Shown: positions 42,631 through 52,494 of the stretch, piece by piece | Numbering within the stretch: position 1 is the stretch's first letter | How the letters are laid out: each line of letters begins with the position of its first letter | Assembly (NCBI RefSeq): GCF_000732605.1 | Contig: NZ_JPME01000028.1 | Location: 18,757-82,756 of the forward strand | From: Lacrimispora celerecrescens | GTDB taxonomy: Bacteria > Bacillota > Clostridia > Lachnospirales > Lachnospiraceae | DNA: 64,000 nt | Direction of reading: 5' to 3' | Made by a program: the position numbers and the translations under genes | The notes under the pieces: generated by a model | The model's input: only the letters and a program-made list of their open reading frames with translations | The model's database searches: none | Told to the model about the DNA's origin: nothing

Positions 42631-43380
42631 ATGGCAGCACAATTAATTGCTACAACTGCAACAAAAAAGGTCTTTCGTGATGGAGAGAAAGCGATCAAGG
42701 TTTTCAACGCTGATTTCCCAAAGGCAGATGTATTGAACGAAGCATTGATTACAGCCCGTGTGGAAGAAGTCGGCGGTATCAATGTTCCCAAAGTTCTAGA
42801 GGTTGGCGTTTTCGAGGGAAAGTGGTCCATTACCTTTGATTTCATTGAAGGCAAGACTCTCCAACAGCTCATGGATGAAAATCCTGATAAATTACCGGAA
42901 TACATGGAGAATATGGTAGATCTTCATTTGAGTATTCTGTCAAAGCAGTGCCCGCTTCTTAATAAGCTAAAAGATAAGATGTCACGGCAGATTCTGGATA
43001 CGGAAGAATTAGAGGATGTGACCAGATACGATATGCGGACACAGCTGGACAGTATGCCTAAACATACAAAATTATGCCATGGAGATTTTAATCCCAGCAA
43101 TATTGTGGTAACGTCTGACGGAACCATGTATGTTCTGGACTGGGTACACGCGACCCAGGGAAATGCCAGCGCGGATGTGGCAAGAACTTACCTGCTTTTC
43201 TGTCTGCAGGACCAGAATAAGGCAGATATGTATATGAACCTGTTTTGCAAGAAGACCGGAACTGCAAAGAAATATGTGCAGACCTGGCTTCCCATGGTTG
43301 CTGCTGCCCAGCTTTCAAAGAAAAGACCGGAAGAGGCGGAATTGCTGCAACAGTGGGCCACTGTTTGTGATTATCAGTAA
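42631..43380 (+). CDS. Aminoglycoside phosphotransferase-like kinase
   Basis: The 249-residue protein has a protein-kinase-like fold: TFDFIEGKTLQQLM (hinge), LCHGDFNPSNIVV (Brenner/catalytic loop, about 148-160) and YVLDWVHATQGN (metal-binding Asp). APH/choline-kinase family members phosphorylate many small molecules, so antibiotic resistance should not be assumed. ATG 42631 follows GGAAGGAG; six extra upstream codons are unlikely. It ends at a strong terminator. Confidence 0.83.
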   Translation: MAAQLIATTATKKVFRDGEKAIKVFNADFPKADVLNEALITARVEEVGGINVPKVLEVGVFEGKWSITFDFIEGKTLQQLMDENPDKLPEYMENMVDLHLSILSKQCPLLNKLKDKMSRQILDTEELEDVTRYDMRTQLDSMPKHTKLCHGDFNPSNIVVTSDGTMYVLDWVHATQGNASADVARTYLLFCLQDQNKADMYMNLFCKKTGTAKKYVQTWLPMVAAAQLSKKRPEEAELLQQWATVCDYQ

Positions 43381-43398
43381 ATTTACAACATAAAGAAC

Positions 43399-43443
43399 AA
43401 AATGCGTCTTGAGAGGGCATTCCCCTTCAAGACGCATTTTTTT
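43399..43443 (+). terminator. Bidirectional terminator
   Basis: The 14-bp perfect stem AAAATGCGTCTTGA/TCAAGACGCATTTT runs into seven T. It separates the phosphotransferase gene from the convergent DUF3783 gene. Confidence 0.9.
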
Positions 43444-43462
43444 CAGCATTCTGTCCGGCACC

Positions 43463-43912
43463 CTAAATCGTTTCTGTTTCAACCGTTTCCGCTTCATTCG
43501 TATCTGTCTCATTCGTTCCTGACATGGTATCGTGTTCTTTCTTAAGTTCAAGATACAGGTCATAGAATTTCCAGTTACAGTTAGTATCTGTAATGACCGC
43601 TTTTAAATCGATTTTAGGAACTCCGGCCCGCCTTAAGTTTAAGAGCAGTTCGTCAATCCGGCGGTTTGAAAAATTTTTCATTACCAGGATCTCCTCTTCC
43701 ACATAAGGGCACTCCTCCTGCTCCTTTTCTTCAAAGCCGTCAAAGCCTGCCAGATATCCAACGGTCTGGTTCACCTGTTCCGGGGAAATATTTTTAATCC
43801 GTATCCCCATACGAACAAGAACTGCTTTCAGCTTTGCGGCCTTTGTATTATTTCCACTCTGCCTGTCCTTTTCGGGCTGATAATACAGGATCATTTCTTT
43901 TCTCGCTGCCAT
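43463..43912 (-). CDS. DUF3783 family protein
   Basis: The 149-residue protein has the conserved DUF3783 block EILVMKNFSNRRIDELLLNLRRAGVPKIDLKAVIT (about 75-109), preceded by LKAVLVRMGIRIKNISPEQVNQTVGYL, and a Thr/Glu-rich tail (ETDTNEAETVETET). Function is unknown. ATG 43912 follows AGGAGG. It is 22 bp downstream of ddh and probably co-transcribed. Confidence 0.78.
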   Translation of the reverse strand: MAARKEMILYYQPEKDRQSGNNTKAAKLKAVLVRMGIRIKNISPEQVNQTVGYLAGFDGFEEKEQEECPYVEEEILVMKNFSNRRIDELLLNLRRAGVPKIDLKAVITDTNCNWKFYDLYLELKKEHDTMSGTNETDTNEAETVETETI

Positions 43913-43934
43913 TCTCTATTCCTCCTGCTTTGTT

Positions 43935-44921
43935 TTATAACAGACGTCCCCTCAGCTCTTTTCCGCTAAAGGCGCTTAAATATGCCGGAGCAACATCAAG
44001 CACGGTTTTGCATCCGCTCTGGCCTTCTTGATTCAAGCGATAAGCGGCTCTTGCATAAGCTGTCAGAACGGAGGCTGTAAATTCCGGATTGGAATCCAGC
44101 TTTAAGCTGTATTCGATCACATGGCTGTTCTCATCCTCCCAGCCTGTATTCCCGGTCCTTATGACAAACCCACCATGGGGAATTCCCCTGTGGTCCCGAT
44201 GAAGTTCCTCTTCGCTTATAAAATGAACCGTAGTATCATAATCAGCAAAATAATTGGGCATTGATATAATCTCTTCCCTGATCCGGTTTAAATCTGCATT
44301 CTCTTCTGCCACCACAAAACACTCGCGGGTATGTTTATCTCTGGTGGTCAGTTCTGGGTTTTTCCCGCTGCGGACCGCCTCAAGGGCTTCTTCAACCGGA
44401 ATGGTATACTGTCTGGCATCCTTAACACCTTCTATCCTGCGGATCGCATCGGAATGGCCCTGGCTTACGCCCCTGCCCCAGAACGTATAATCATGGCCGC
44501 CTGGCAAAATGGACTCTCCATACAGGCGGTTTAAGGAAAACATGCCCGGATCCCAGCCAACGGATATGATCCCAACCTTGTTTCCTTCCTTTGCCGCCTC
44601 ATCCACTGCTTCAAAATGCTGAGGGATCCGTGCATGGGTGTCAAAGCTGTCCACCACGTTGAAATGCCTGGCTAGAAGGGGAGTCTGTACCGGAAGATCT
44701 ACGGCGCTTCCTCCGCAGAGGATCATCACGTCAATGGAATCCTTTTTTGAAATGGCTTCCTCCATGGGATACACGTTTACGCCCGGAGTAAGAAGGGTTA
44801 TTGATTCCGGATCTCTTCTGGTAAATACGGCAGAAAGCTCAAGATCCGGGTTATGGCGGATGGCACATTCCACCCCTTTACCCAGATTTCCGTAGCCTGC
44901 AATACCTATTTTAATTGTCAT
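43935..44921 (-). CDS. ddh: meso-Diaminopimelate D-dehydrogenase
   Basis: This NADPH-dependent enzyme makes meso-diaminopimelate directly from tetrahydrodipicolinate, the one-step lysine/peptidoglycan branch. The 328-residue protein has IGIAGYGNLGKGVE (Rossmann loop, about 5-18), ILCGGSAVDLP, SVGWDPGMFSLNRLYGE and FWGRGVSQGHSDAIRRIEGV, the diagnostic family block. The ATG at 44921 follows AAGGT. Its presence implies DAP-type peptidoglycan, in line with murG and murC in the window. Confidence 0.95.
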   Translation of the reverse strand: MTIKIGIAGYGNLGKGVECAIRHNPDLELSAVFTRRDPESITLLTPGVNVYPMEEAISKKDSIDVMILCGGSAVDLPVQTPLLARHFNVVDSFDTHARIPQHFEAVDEAAKEGNKVGIISVGWDPGMFSLNRLYGESILPGGHDYTFWGRGVSQGHSDAIRRIEGVKDARQYTIPVEEALEAVRSGKNPELTTRDKHTRECFVVAEENADLNRIREEIISMPNYFADYDTTVHFISEEELHRDHRGIPHGGFVIRTGNTGWEDENSHVIEYSLKLDSNPEFTASVLTAYARAAYRLNQEGQSGCKTVLDVAPAYLSAFSGKELRGRLL

Positions 44922-45012
44922 ATTATTATCTACCTTTCCAAAATTATTACTTTTTATTATAACCCCAAAAAGAGCCCCGTGTAAATCCTGTATTTAAGTT
45001 GAGTCTCCATGC

Positions 45013-45048
45013 AAAAATCCGCAGGCAGAGTCACCCCTGCCTGCGGAT
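45013..45048 (-). terminator. Terminator of the glgC-glgD-spoVG operon
   Basis: The 12-bp perfect stem ATCCGCAGGCAG/CTGCCTGCGGAT is followed on the minus strand by TTTTT, 12 bp after the spoVG stop. Confidence 0.85.
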
Positions 45049-45059
45049 TAAAAGACTTA

Positions 45060-45344
45060 TTAAGCAAATGCCGTAACCTCCGGCATCTCCAATGCCGTAG
45101 TCTCATACTTATCCAGAATGACCTTCTGGATCATATCACGGGTGTCGGAATTAATGGGATGTGCAATATCCCGGTATTCCCCATCAGCAGCCTTGCGGCT
45201 TGGCATAGCAATAAATAGCCCCTTCTCCCCTTCGATTACCTTGATATCATGAATAACAAATTCATTATCAAGTGTAATGGATACAATTGCTTTCATCTTT
45301 CCTTCTTTTTCGATACGTCTAACCCTCACGTCTGTAATCTGCAT
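45060..45344 (-). CDS. spoVG: SpoVG, septation regulator / RNA-binding protein
   Basis: The 94-residue protein matches SpoVG closely: [35 protein letters not shown] and [24 protein letters not shown]. The start at ATG 45344 is 9 nt after GGGGGA and gives the normal size. SpoVG acts in sporulation septation and as a broad nucleic-acid-binding regulator. It lies 23 bp after glgD and appears to be the third gene of the glgC operon, which would link glycogen synthesis to sporulation timing. Confidence 0.94.
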   Translation of the reverse strand: MQITDVRVRRIEKEGKMKAIVSITLDNEFVIHDIKVIEGEKGLFIAMPSRKAADGEYRDIAHPINSDTRDMIQKVILDKYETTALEMPEVTAFA

Positions 45345-45367
45345 GTCAAGCATTCCCCCGCATTTCC

Positions 45368-46489
45368 TTATAATGTGTATCTTTCGTTTTTTTCTAGGAC
45401 AATTTTTATATTGTCCGGTGTTCCGATATGGGTGGTATTTGCCCGGATTGTATCCCGGCTCTCCACAATACAATTTTCAATAACCGTATTATCACCTATG
45501 TAAACATCATTTAAAATAATGGAATTTTTAATGACACAGTTATTGCCTACATATGCCTTTTTAAACAGAACAGAATTTTCAACCACTCCATTGACAATGC
45601 TGCCGCTGGATATCAAACTGTTCTTAACCATGGCTCCCGGATTATACTTTGCCGGAGGCAAATCATCTATTTTAGAATAAACATCCGGGTACTGGCGGAA
45701 GAAATAATCCCTTACTTCTGATTTCAGAAAATCCATGTTGGTCTTATAGTAAGATTCAACAGAAGCGATATTCCTCCAGTAAGTGTTCATCTTATAGGCG
45801 TAAATCCGTTTTAGATTCCGGTAACGTATCAGAATATCATTCACGAAATCATAACGGTCTTCCATGGCGCAGCGCTCAATGAGCTCAATCAGCTGCCGTC
45901 TGCGTATGACATAAATACCGCAGGATACGAAATTAGAAGATGCAACCATAGGCTTTTCTTCAAAGTCCGTAATCCTTCCGTCTTCATTGGTTCTCACCAG
46001 ACCGAATCGAGTAATATCCTCTCCAACTGGAAGTTCCGTACATACGACGGTAATATCAGCCTTTTTCTCAATATGATATTCCAAAACTTTTCCATAATCC
46101 AGCTTATAGATGCCGTCACCTGCCGCAATGACCACATAGGGTTCATGGCTGTTTTTTAAGAATGTAAGGTTTTGGAAAAGCGCATCTGCAGTTCCCCGGT
46201 ACCAGTCACTGCTTTCTGCGGTTATGGTTGGTGTGAATACAAACAATCCCCCCTGCTTTCTTCCAAAATCCCACCATTTGGAAGAGCTTAAATGCAGATG
46301 AAGCGATCTGGAATTATACTGAGTTAAAACCGCTACGTTCTGAATATGGGAATTTGTCATATTGCTGAGGGCAAAATCAATGCTGCGGTAATTGCCTGCA
46401 ATGGGCATGGCCGAGATCGCCCTTTTATTAGATAGTTCCCGCATTCTCTTACTGTTTCCGCCTGCTAATACAATTCCTATCGCTCTCAT
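45368..46489 (-). CDS. glgD: GlgD, regulatory subunit of ADP-glucose pyrophosphorylase
   Basis: The 373-residue GlgC paralogue pairs with GlgC in Firmicutes. It keeps the fold ([31 protein letters not shown], left-handed beta-helix near the C-terminus), but the N-terminal pyrophosphate loop differs from catalytic GlgC. Its start overlaps the glgC stop as ATGA, so the two are made in step. Confidence 0.92.
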   Translation of the reverse strand: MRAIGIVLAGGNSKRMRELSNKRAISAMPIAGNYRSIDFALSNMTNSHIQNVAVLTQYNSRSLHLHLSSSKWWDFGRKQGGLFVFTPTITAESSDWYRGTADALFQNLTFLKNSHEPYVVIAAGDGIYKLDYGKVLEYHIEKKADITVVCTELPVGEDITRFGLVRTNEDGRITDFEEKPMVASSNFVSCGIYVIRRRQLIELIERCAMEDRYDFVNDILIRYRNLKRIYAYKMNTYWRNIASVESYYKTNMDFLKSEVRDYFFRQYPDVYSKIDDLPPAKYNPGAMVKNSLISSGSIVNGVVENSVLFKKAYVGNNCVIKNSIILNDVYIGDNTVIENCIVESRDTIRANTTHIGTPDNIKIVLEKNERYTL

Positions 46490-47760
46490 CGTATACCACC
46501 TGCCTTTATGATGTAGTCTCCGCCAGCCAGCTCACCATCAGCATAATCTTCTGCTGTTGTCTCACCGACTATTGCCGTATTCTTACCCACCTTCACATTT
46601 TCCGGTATGGTTGAATTCTCACCGACTGTCACCAGATCGGACTGATAGACCTTGGGATCATATTTGCTGGGAGCAAATTCCCCGAAACCAAGCTCAGAGT
46701 TCGCACCTATCTTCACATTCTCAGCGATAATGGCCTTCTGGACCTTAACATTCTCTTCCAGTACGCATTCCCTCATAATGATGGAGTCCTTAATCACGGC
46801 TCCCTTTTTAATGGTAACGCCAGCACCAATAACGGAATTGTGGACTTCTCCGCAGATTTCTGAACCTTCTCCGATGATGCTTCTGTCTATGACAGCCTCT
46901 TCCGACACATATTGAGGCGGTATGATGTCGCTCTTTGTATAGATCTTCCAGTACTCCTCGTAGAGGTTAAATTCCGGAATGATATCAATCAGCTCCATGT
47001 TGGCTTCCCAGTATGAGCTTAAGGTTCCAACATCCTTCCAGTAACCATTGTATTCGTAGGCAAATACCCGGTCCCCTGCCTCGAAGCAGTATGGAATGAT
47101 ATGCTTTCCAAAATCACAGCCCGGAACATCAGACATCTTGATAAGTGCCTCTCTTAATACTTTCCAGCTAAATATGTAGATACCCATGGATGCCAGATTG
47201 CTTCTTGGATTTACCGGTTTCTCTTCAAATTCCGTGATACGGTTGCTCTCATCGGTTATAAGGATTCCAAAACGGCTGGCTTCCTCAATCGGCACCGGCA
47301 TAGCAGCAATGGTGATATCAGCATTATTCGCTTTATGGTATTCCAGCATGACCTCATAATCCATCTTATAGATATGGTCCCCTGACAATATGAGGACATA
47401 GTCCGGATTGTAAGTTTCCATATATTCGAGGTTCTGATAAATGGCATTTGCCGTTCCAGTATACCAATCACTGCCCTTGCTCTTTTCATAGGGAGGTAGG
47501 ATCGTGACGCCGCCAACGTTCCGGTCCAAGTCCCATGGGATGCCGATCCCGATATGGGTATTTAAGCGCAATGGCTGATACTGAGTCAGAACTCCCACGG
47601 TATCTACACCTGAGTTGATGCAGTTACTGAGTGGGAAATCAATTATACGGTACTTGCCGCCAAATGATACTGCTGGTTTGGCCACTTTTTGCGTTAACAC
47701 GCCTAACCGGCTTCCCTGCCCGCCTGCCAAAAGCATGGCAATCATTTCTTTCTTGATCAC
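46486..47760 (-). CDS. glgC: Glucose-1-phosphate adenylyltransferase GlgC
   Basis: GlgC makes ADP-glucose, the committed step of glycogen synthesis. The 424-residue protein has [23 protein letters not shown] (catalytic loop, about 9-31), [13 protein letters not shown] (metal-binding Asp), [19 protein letters not shown] (sugar-phosphate site) and a hexapeptide beta-helix at the C-terminus. GTG 47760 is used, 6 nt after GAGGTGA. It is first in the glgC-glgD-spoVG operon. Confidence 0.95.
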   Translation of the reverse strand: MIKKEMIAMLLAGGQGSRLGVLTQKVAKPAVSFGGKYRIIDFPLSNCINSGVDTVGVLTQYQPLRLNTHIGIGIPWDLDRNVGGVTILPPYEKSKGSDWYTGTANAIYQNLEYMETYNPDYVLILSGDHIYKMDYEVMLEYHKANNADITIAAMPVPIEEASRFGILITDESNRITEFEEKPVNPRSNLASMGIYIFSWKVLREALIKMSDVPGCDFGKHIIPYCFEAGDRVFAYEYNGYWKDVGTLSSYWEANMELIDIIPEFNLYEEYWKIYTKSDIIPPQYVSEEAVIDRSIIGEGSEICGEVHNSVIGAGVTIKKGAVIKDSIIMRECVLEENVKVQKAIIAENVKIGANSELGFGEFAPSKYDPKVYQSDLVTVGENSTIPENVKVGKNTAIVGETTAEDYADGELAGGDYIIKAGGIR

Positions 47761-47798
47761 GTTATCACCTCTCGCTGTTGTAATTTTATTGTACTAGC

Positions 47799-47827
47799 AT
47801 TATAACACATATTCAGAAAATAGTGAA
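47799..47827 (-). promoter_or_regulatory. Extended -10 promoter of glgC
   Basis: On the minus strand TTCACT, 17 bp and TGTTATAAT (extended -10) lie about 40 bp ahead of the glgC start. Confidence 0.7.
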
Positions 47828-47938
47828 CAAAATTTTGAATTATTAGGATAATTTTTTGTGCATTTTCCGACATTTTTCATGCTTTTTTCGATTCTTTTAC
47901 ATTTTAAGCCATATCTTGCGTTTTTACACCCTTCCCCC

Positions 47939-47967
47939 TTGAATCAATGCTCGAAATACAGTATAAT
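47939..47967 (+). promoter_or_regulatory. SigA-type promoter of asnS
   Basis: TTGAAT and a consensus TATAAT are separated by 17 bp, about 40 bp ahead of the asnS ATG. No T-box is visible in the short leader. Confidence 0.75.
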
Positions 47968-48005
47968 CTTACTAAGTATGCGAACATGTAAAAGGAGAAG
48001 CCACT

Positions 48006-49397
48006 ATGGATTTAATCACTGTAAGACAAATATATAAAGACAAAGAATCACTTCTTAACACTCAGGTTACGATCGGAGGCTGGGTGAGAAGTTTACGAGA
48101 TTCCAAATCATTTGGATTCATTGTTTTAAATGACGGAACTTATTTTGAAACACTTCAGATCGTCTATCATGACACGATGGAAAATTTCTCTGAAATATCC
48201 AAACTAAATGTAGGAACAGCTGTCATCGTCACCGGTACTCTGGTGCCCACTCCTGATGCAAAACAGCCTTTTGAAATTCAGGCGGATAACATTATTGTTG
48301 AAGGAACTTCTACACCGGACTATCCTCTTCAGAAAAAGCGCCATTCCTTTGAATATTTAAGAACCATTTCCCATCTGCGTCCCAGAACCAATACCTTCCA
48401 GGCTGTTTTCCGCGTACGTTCTCTGATCGCTTATGCCATTCACCAGTTCTTCCAGGAAAGGGACTTTGTGTATGTACACACTCCAATCATCACCGGAAGC
48501 GACTGTGAGGGAGCCGGTGAGATGTTCCAGGTAACTACCATGGATTTAACAGATATTCCAAAGACTAAAGAAGGAGCTGTGGATTTCAGCCAGGATTTCT
48601 TTGGAAAGCCTACCAACTTAACCGTAAGCGGACAGCTCAATGCGGAAACTTACGCTATGGCATTCCGTAATGTTTATACCTTTGGACCTACATTCCGTGC
48701 AGAAAACTCCAATACCACACGCCATGCGGCAGAGTTCTGGATGATCGAGCCGGAGATGGCCTTTGCCGATTTGGATGACGATATGGAGCTGGCGGAAGCC
48801 ATGCTTAAATATGTGATCCGTTTCGTTCTGGAGCACGCACCGGAAGAAATGAATTTCTTCAATCAGTTTGTGGACAAGGGGCTGCTTGATCGCTTAAACC
48901 ATGTTCTGAATTCTGAATTTGCCCGTGTGACTTACACCGAGGCCATAGAGCTTTTAGAAAAGCACAATGAGGAATTTGACTATAAGGTATTCTGGGGCTG
49001 TGACTTACAGACCGAGCATGAGCGCTATTTAACCGAGCAGCTCTATAAGAAGCCTGTATTTGTAACAGACTATCCAAAGGAGATCAAGGCCTTCTACATG
49101 AAGCTGAATCCGGATAACAAGACCGTGGCTGCCGTAGACTGCCTGGTTCCAGGAATCGGCGAAATCATTGGAGGAAGCCAGAGAGAGGACAATTATGACA
49201 AGCTTGTGGCACGTATGGACGAGCTTGGCCTTGAGAAAGAGGATTACGATTTCTACCTTGACTTAAGAAAATACGGATCTACCCGCCATGCAGGCTTTGG
49301 CCTTGGCTTTGAGCGCTGCGTGATGTATCTTACCGGAATGGGCAACATCCGTGACGTAGTTCCATTCCCAAGAACTGTCAACAACTGCGAGCTTTAA
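48006..49397 (+). CDS. asnS: Asparaginyl-tRNA synthetase
   Basis: The 463-residue class IIb synthetase has an N-terminal OB anticodon-binding domain ([21 protein letters not shown], about 21-41) and the catalytic core with [17 protein letters not shown]. Motif 2 is in [21 protein letters not shown] and motif 3 in [15 protein letters not shown]. The TRHAAEF form and the overall length separate AsnS from AspS. ATG 48006 follows AAGGAG. Confidence 0.96.
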   Translation: MDLITVRQIYKDKESLLNTQVTIGGWVRSLRDSKSFGFIVLNDGTYFETLQIVYHDTMENFSEISKLNVGTAVIVTGTLVPTPDAKQPFEIQADNIIVEGTSTPDYPLQKKRHSFEYLRTISHLRPRTNTFQAVFRVRSLIAYAIHQFFQERDFVYVHTPIITGSDCEGAGEMFQVTTMDLTDIPKTKEGAVDFSQDFFGKPTNLTVSGQLNAETYAMAFRNVYTFGPTFRAENSNTTRHAAEFWMIEPEMAFADLDDDMELAEAMLKYVIRFVLEHAPEEMNFFNQFVDKGLLDRLNHVLNSEFARVTYTEAIELLEKHNEEFDYKVFWGCDLQTEHERYLTEQLYKKPVFVTDYPKEIKAFYMKLNPDNKTVAAVDCLVPGIGEIIGGSQREDNYDKLVARMDELGLEKEDYDFYLDLRKYGSTRHAGFGLGFERCVMYLTGMGNIRDVVPFPRTVNNCEL

Positions 49398-49405
49398 GCC
49401 TGTAT

Positions 49406-49440
49406 CACAAATTCCCTTCCAAAACGGCAGGGAATTTGTG
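49406..49440 (+). terminator. Hairpin after asnS
   Basis: The 12-bp stem CACAAATTCCCT/AGGGAATTTGTG is followed by GTTTC. The poor T run means read-through into the nuclease pair is possible. Confidence 0.55.
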
Positions 49441-49481
49441 GTTTCAGTTCAGCCATGCAGAGGACCAGCGAGGTAATGATA

Positions 49482-50552
49482 ATGAAATTCATACATATTG
49501 CAGATGTTCACTGGGGCATGAGCCCGGACAGCGACAAGCCATGGAGTAAGGAACGGTATCAGGACATCAAGGACACCTTCGCAAAGGCGGTCAGCCAGGC
49601 AAAGGCCCTGGAAGCCAACTGCCTCTTTATTTCCGGAGACTTATTTCACCGCCAGCCCCTGGCCAGAGATTTGAAAGAAGTAAACTTTCTTTTTTCCACC
49701 ATACCGGATGTCCACGTGGTCATCATTGCCGGTAACCATGACCGCATCCGGAGCAACTCTGCCCTTCTAAGCTTTACCTGGGCTCCCAATGTATCTTATC
49801 TCATGGGAGGGGAGCTGGAAAGCGTTTACTTTAAGGACATTAATACCGAGGTTTACGGTTTCAGTTACCACTCAGCAGAAATCCCGGAAAACCGTCTTGA
49901 TCATTTAAAAGTGCCCAACAACGGGCGCATCCATGTCCTTCTTGGTCATGGGGGTGATGCCAACCACATCCCCTTTGACAAAGGCGCCATGTCCAATCTG
50001 GACTTTTCCTACATCGCCATGGGGCACATCCACCGGCCGGAGATCCTGCTGGAAAACCGTATGGCATTTGCCGGCTCCTTAGAGCCGTTAGATAAAACGG
50101 AATCCGGTCAGCACGGCATGATGGTGGGGGAGATCAATGAGGTAACCCGCATGGTGACTTCCTTAAAGTTCATTCCCCTTGCAAGGCTCCAGTATATCTC
50201 ACTGGCAGTTAATGTAACTACTGCCACTACCAATACGGAACTTGCCATGAAAATCACCCAGGAAATCCAGAACCGGGGTTCGGAAAACATATTCCGGTTT
50301 CGAATCCGCGGCATGAGGGATCCTGACATTTCCTTTGACCTAGAGATGCTTTCCACCCGTTTTAAGATCATGGAAATCATTGACGAATCGGAACCTCAGT
50401 ATGATTTTCCCACATTGTTTGCCGAACACCCCAGCGACATGATCGGTTTCTTTATCCAGGCCCTTCAGAAGCCGGAGATGAGCCCGGTAGAAAAAAAGGC
50501 CCTTCATTACGGCATCAACGCATTGCTTCGTACAACGGACGAAAGGAGCTGA
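49482..50552 (+). CDS. SbcD/YhaO-like metallophosphoesterase (DNA repair exonuclease)
   Basis: The 356-residue calcineurin-like phosphoesterase has the metal motifs IADVHWG (about 5-11), ISGDLFHRQ, IAGNHDR, HGGD and MGHIHRP in order, as in Mre11/SbcD nucleases. Length and the AAA partner 4 bp downstream match the YhaO-YhaN pair of Bacillus. I chose ATG 49482, 8 nt after GAGG. It probably acts with the next gene in processing DNA ends or hairpins. Confidence 0.88.
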   Translation: MKFIHIADVHWGMSPDSDKPWSKERYQDIKDTFAKAVSQAKALEANCLFISGDLFHRQPLARDLKEVNFLFSTIPDVHVVIIAGNHDRIRSNSALLSFTWAPNVSYLMGGELESVYFKDINTEVYGFSYHSAEIPENRLDHLKVPNNGRIHVLLGHGGDANHIPFDKGAMSNLDFSYIAMGHIHRPEILLENRMAFAGSLEPLDKTESGQHGMMVGEINEVTRMVTSLKFIPLARLQYISLAVNVTTATTNTELAMKITQEIQNRGSENIFRFRIRGMRDPDISFDLEMLSTRFKIMEIIDESEPQYDFPTLFAEHPSDMIGFFIQALQKPEMSPVEKKALHYGINALLRTTDERS

Positions 50553-50556
50553 CCCC

Positions 50557-52419
50557 ATGAAAATAATTGATATCTATATCAATGGCTTTGGGAAATTCCA
50601 TGGCAGAAACCTTACCTTCCAGGATGGGTTAAACATTGTATATGGGAAAAATGAGGCCGGAAAATCCACCATCCATACGTTCATCCGGGGTATGCTTTTT
50701 GGCATTGAACGCCAGAGAGGCCGTGCTTCCCGGAATGATCTTTACACAAAATTCGAGCCTTGGGAAAACAGCGGTACTTATGAGGGACAGATACGGCTGG
50801 AGCATAAGGATCACATCTACCGGATCGAGCGCACCTTCCAGAAAAATAAAAAAGAGTTTAAGATCGTAGATGAAACCGCCGGACGGGAAATAGAACCGAC
50901 GAAGGCATTTTTAGATGACTTATTATGCGGCTTAAGCGAATCCGCATACATTAACACCGTCAGCATCGGCCAGCTAAAAAGTGCTACCGACGAAGGCATG
51001 GTTTCCGAACTTAAAAATTACATAGCCAACTTAAACACTACGGGAAATCTGGCCCTTAACATCACGAAAGCTGCCGCCTTTTTAAAGTCACAGAAAAAAG
51101 AGCTGGAATCCCAGATGGTTCCGGAAGCAGCCCGGACTTATACTTCATTATTAAGCGAAATCCGTAACACGGAGAAAGAAATCTCATCTCCGGAATATGA
51201 AAATCAGATTCAGGAATACCATAAGCTTCGCTCTCATATCAGGGTATCCATGGAGGAACAGCAAAAGGAAAAGGAAGAACTCCTTCAAAAGGCTGCAAGG
51301 GGCAGGCAGGTACTGAACAGCAACCAGTTTTCTGATCAGGCGTCCATTAACGCCTGCCAGGCTAAGGCTCAGGAAAATTATGACGAATATATGGAAGCTC
51401 AGGCGGCCTGCAATAAAAAACCTCGGAAGATCCTTTCCGTCCTTTCCCTGATCATTGCTACCTTGCTTTTATGTGGAACAGGAGTGCTTTATTATCTTGG
51501 GGAAGCAAATTATTTCACCGCTTATTATGGACTTGACCTCCTCCTTTTGCTGGGCATCTTTGTCGGAACTGCCACGATTTTCTACCTGATTGGCCTGATT
51601 CTGTTTTTACGGCTGAGGCACAGCCAAAAGGACATGGAAATGAGCGCCAAGATCCTACAGGAGATCCTATCCAGACATTTGGGAAATACCGAGATATCTT
51701 CAGACGCAATCCGTGCATTCCAGACGAAGATGGCAGAATTCACCCGCTTATGCTCGGCCGTAGCCAAATCGGAAGCCGTTATCGCTCAGAAAGCCAAGGA
51801 AATTGAGGAGCTTTCAAAAAAGCAGGAAAACTGTGGAGATTCTATTGAAAAACAGCAGAAAAGCCAGTGGGAGCTTGAGAAAAAGCTGGAGCATCTATCA
51901 AGCTGTAAAACCCAGGCGGAAGGACTGAAACACATCCTGGCAGAGAACGACCGGATCCGGGAAGAAATATCTGCCATTGACTTAGCACTGGAAACCATGA
52001 CCAGTCTCTCCTCCTCTATCCGGGATTCCTTTGGCCTATATTTAAATAAAACAGCTTCTGACCTTATTGCCGGGATCACGGGCGGTATCTATACCAGCAT
52101 GAGTGTCGATGAGAACCTAAATGTATTTTTGAATACAAAAACCAAGCTGGTACCCTTAGAGCAAGTCAGCAGCGGTACCATGGACCAGGTTTATCTGGCC
52201 CTTCGATTGGCGGCCGCCACCCTAATTCAAGAGGGCAGCGAGCGGATGCCATTCATATTTGATGATAGTTTTGTACTATATGATGATGACAGGCTTCGGA
52301 CTGCATTAAGATGGCTGGTGAATTCTTACTCCGACCAGGTTATTATCTTCACCTGCCATCAGAGAGAGGCTCAGATGCTGACAGCAAACCTGATCCCCTA
52401 TCACCTGATCGAAATTTAA
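50557..52419 (+). CDS. YhaN/SbcC-like AAA ATPase
   Basis: The 620-residue SMC-like ATPase has Walker A in YGKNEAGKSTIHTFI (about 29-43) and coiled-coil segments (about 165-260 and 390-480). Two adjacent membrane-spanning helices lie near 290-350 (ILSVLSLIIATLLLCGTGVLYYL, LLLLLGIFVGTATIFYLIGLILF). The C-terminal lobe has signature LEQVSSGTMDQVYLALRLAA and Walker B MPFIFDDSFVLYDDDR. Central helices are usual in YhaN relatives and suggest membrane association. Coupled to the nuclease gene. Confidence 0.87.
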   Translation: MKIIDIYINGFGKFHGRNLTFQDGLNIVYGKNEAGKSTIHTFIRGMLFGIERQRGRASRNDLYTKFEPWENSGTYEGQIRLEHKDHIYRIERTFQKNKKEFKIVDETAGREIEPTKAFLDDLLCGLSESAYINTVSIGQLKSATDEGMVSELKNYIANLNTTGNLALNITKAAAFLKSQKKELESQMVPEAARTYTSLLSEIRNTEKEISSPEYENQIQEYHKLRSHIRVSMEEQQKEKEELLQKAARGRQVLNSNQFSDQASINACQAKAQENYDEYMEAQAACNKKPRKILSVLSLIIATLLLCGTGVLYYLGEANYFTAYYGLDLLLLLGIFVGTATIFYLIGLILFLRLRHSQKDMEMSAKILQEILSRHLGNTEISSDAIRAFQTKMAEFTRLCSAVAKSEAVIAQKAKEIEELSKKQENCGDSIEKQQKSQWELEKKLEHLSSCKTQAEGLKHILAENDRIREEISAIDLALETMTSLSSSIRDSFGLYLNKTASDLIAGITGGIYTSMSVDENLNVFLNTKTKLVPLEQVSSGTMDQVYLALRLAAATLIQEGSERMPFIFDDSFVLYDDDRLRTALRWLVNSYSDQVIIFTCHQREAQMLTANLIPYHLIEI

Positions 52420-52439
52420 TCTCATACTATGTTCCAATA

Positions 52440-52485
52440 AAAAAGACTGTTGTGACGGCTCTGGGGCCTCATGACAGTCTTTTTA
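52440..52485 (+). terminator. Bidirectional terminator
   Basis: The 11-bp stem AAAAAGACTGT/ACAGTCTTTTT has an inner GC stem, between the YhaN-like gene and the convergent brnQ. Confidence 0.85.
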
Positions 52486-52494
52486 CTATAGATC

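Noticed and set aside
42631..43380. Antibiotic resistance gene (aminoglycoside phosphotransferase)
   Set aside because: Only the broad kinase fold is shared; it lies in a stable housekeeping context and shows no signature of a resistance enzyme.
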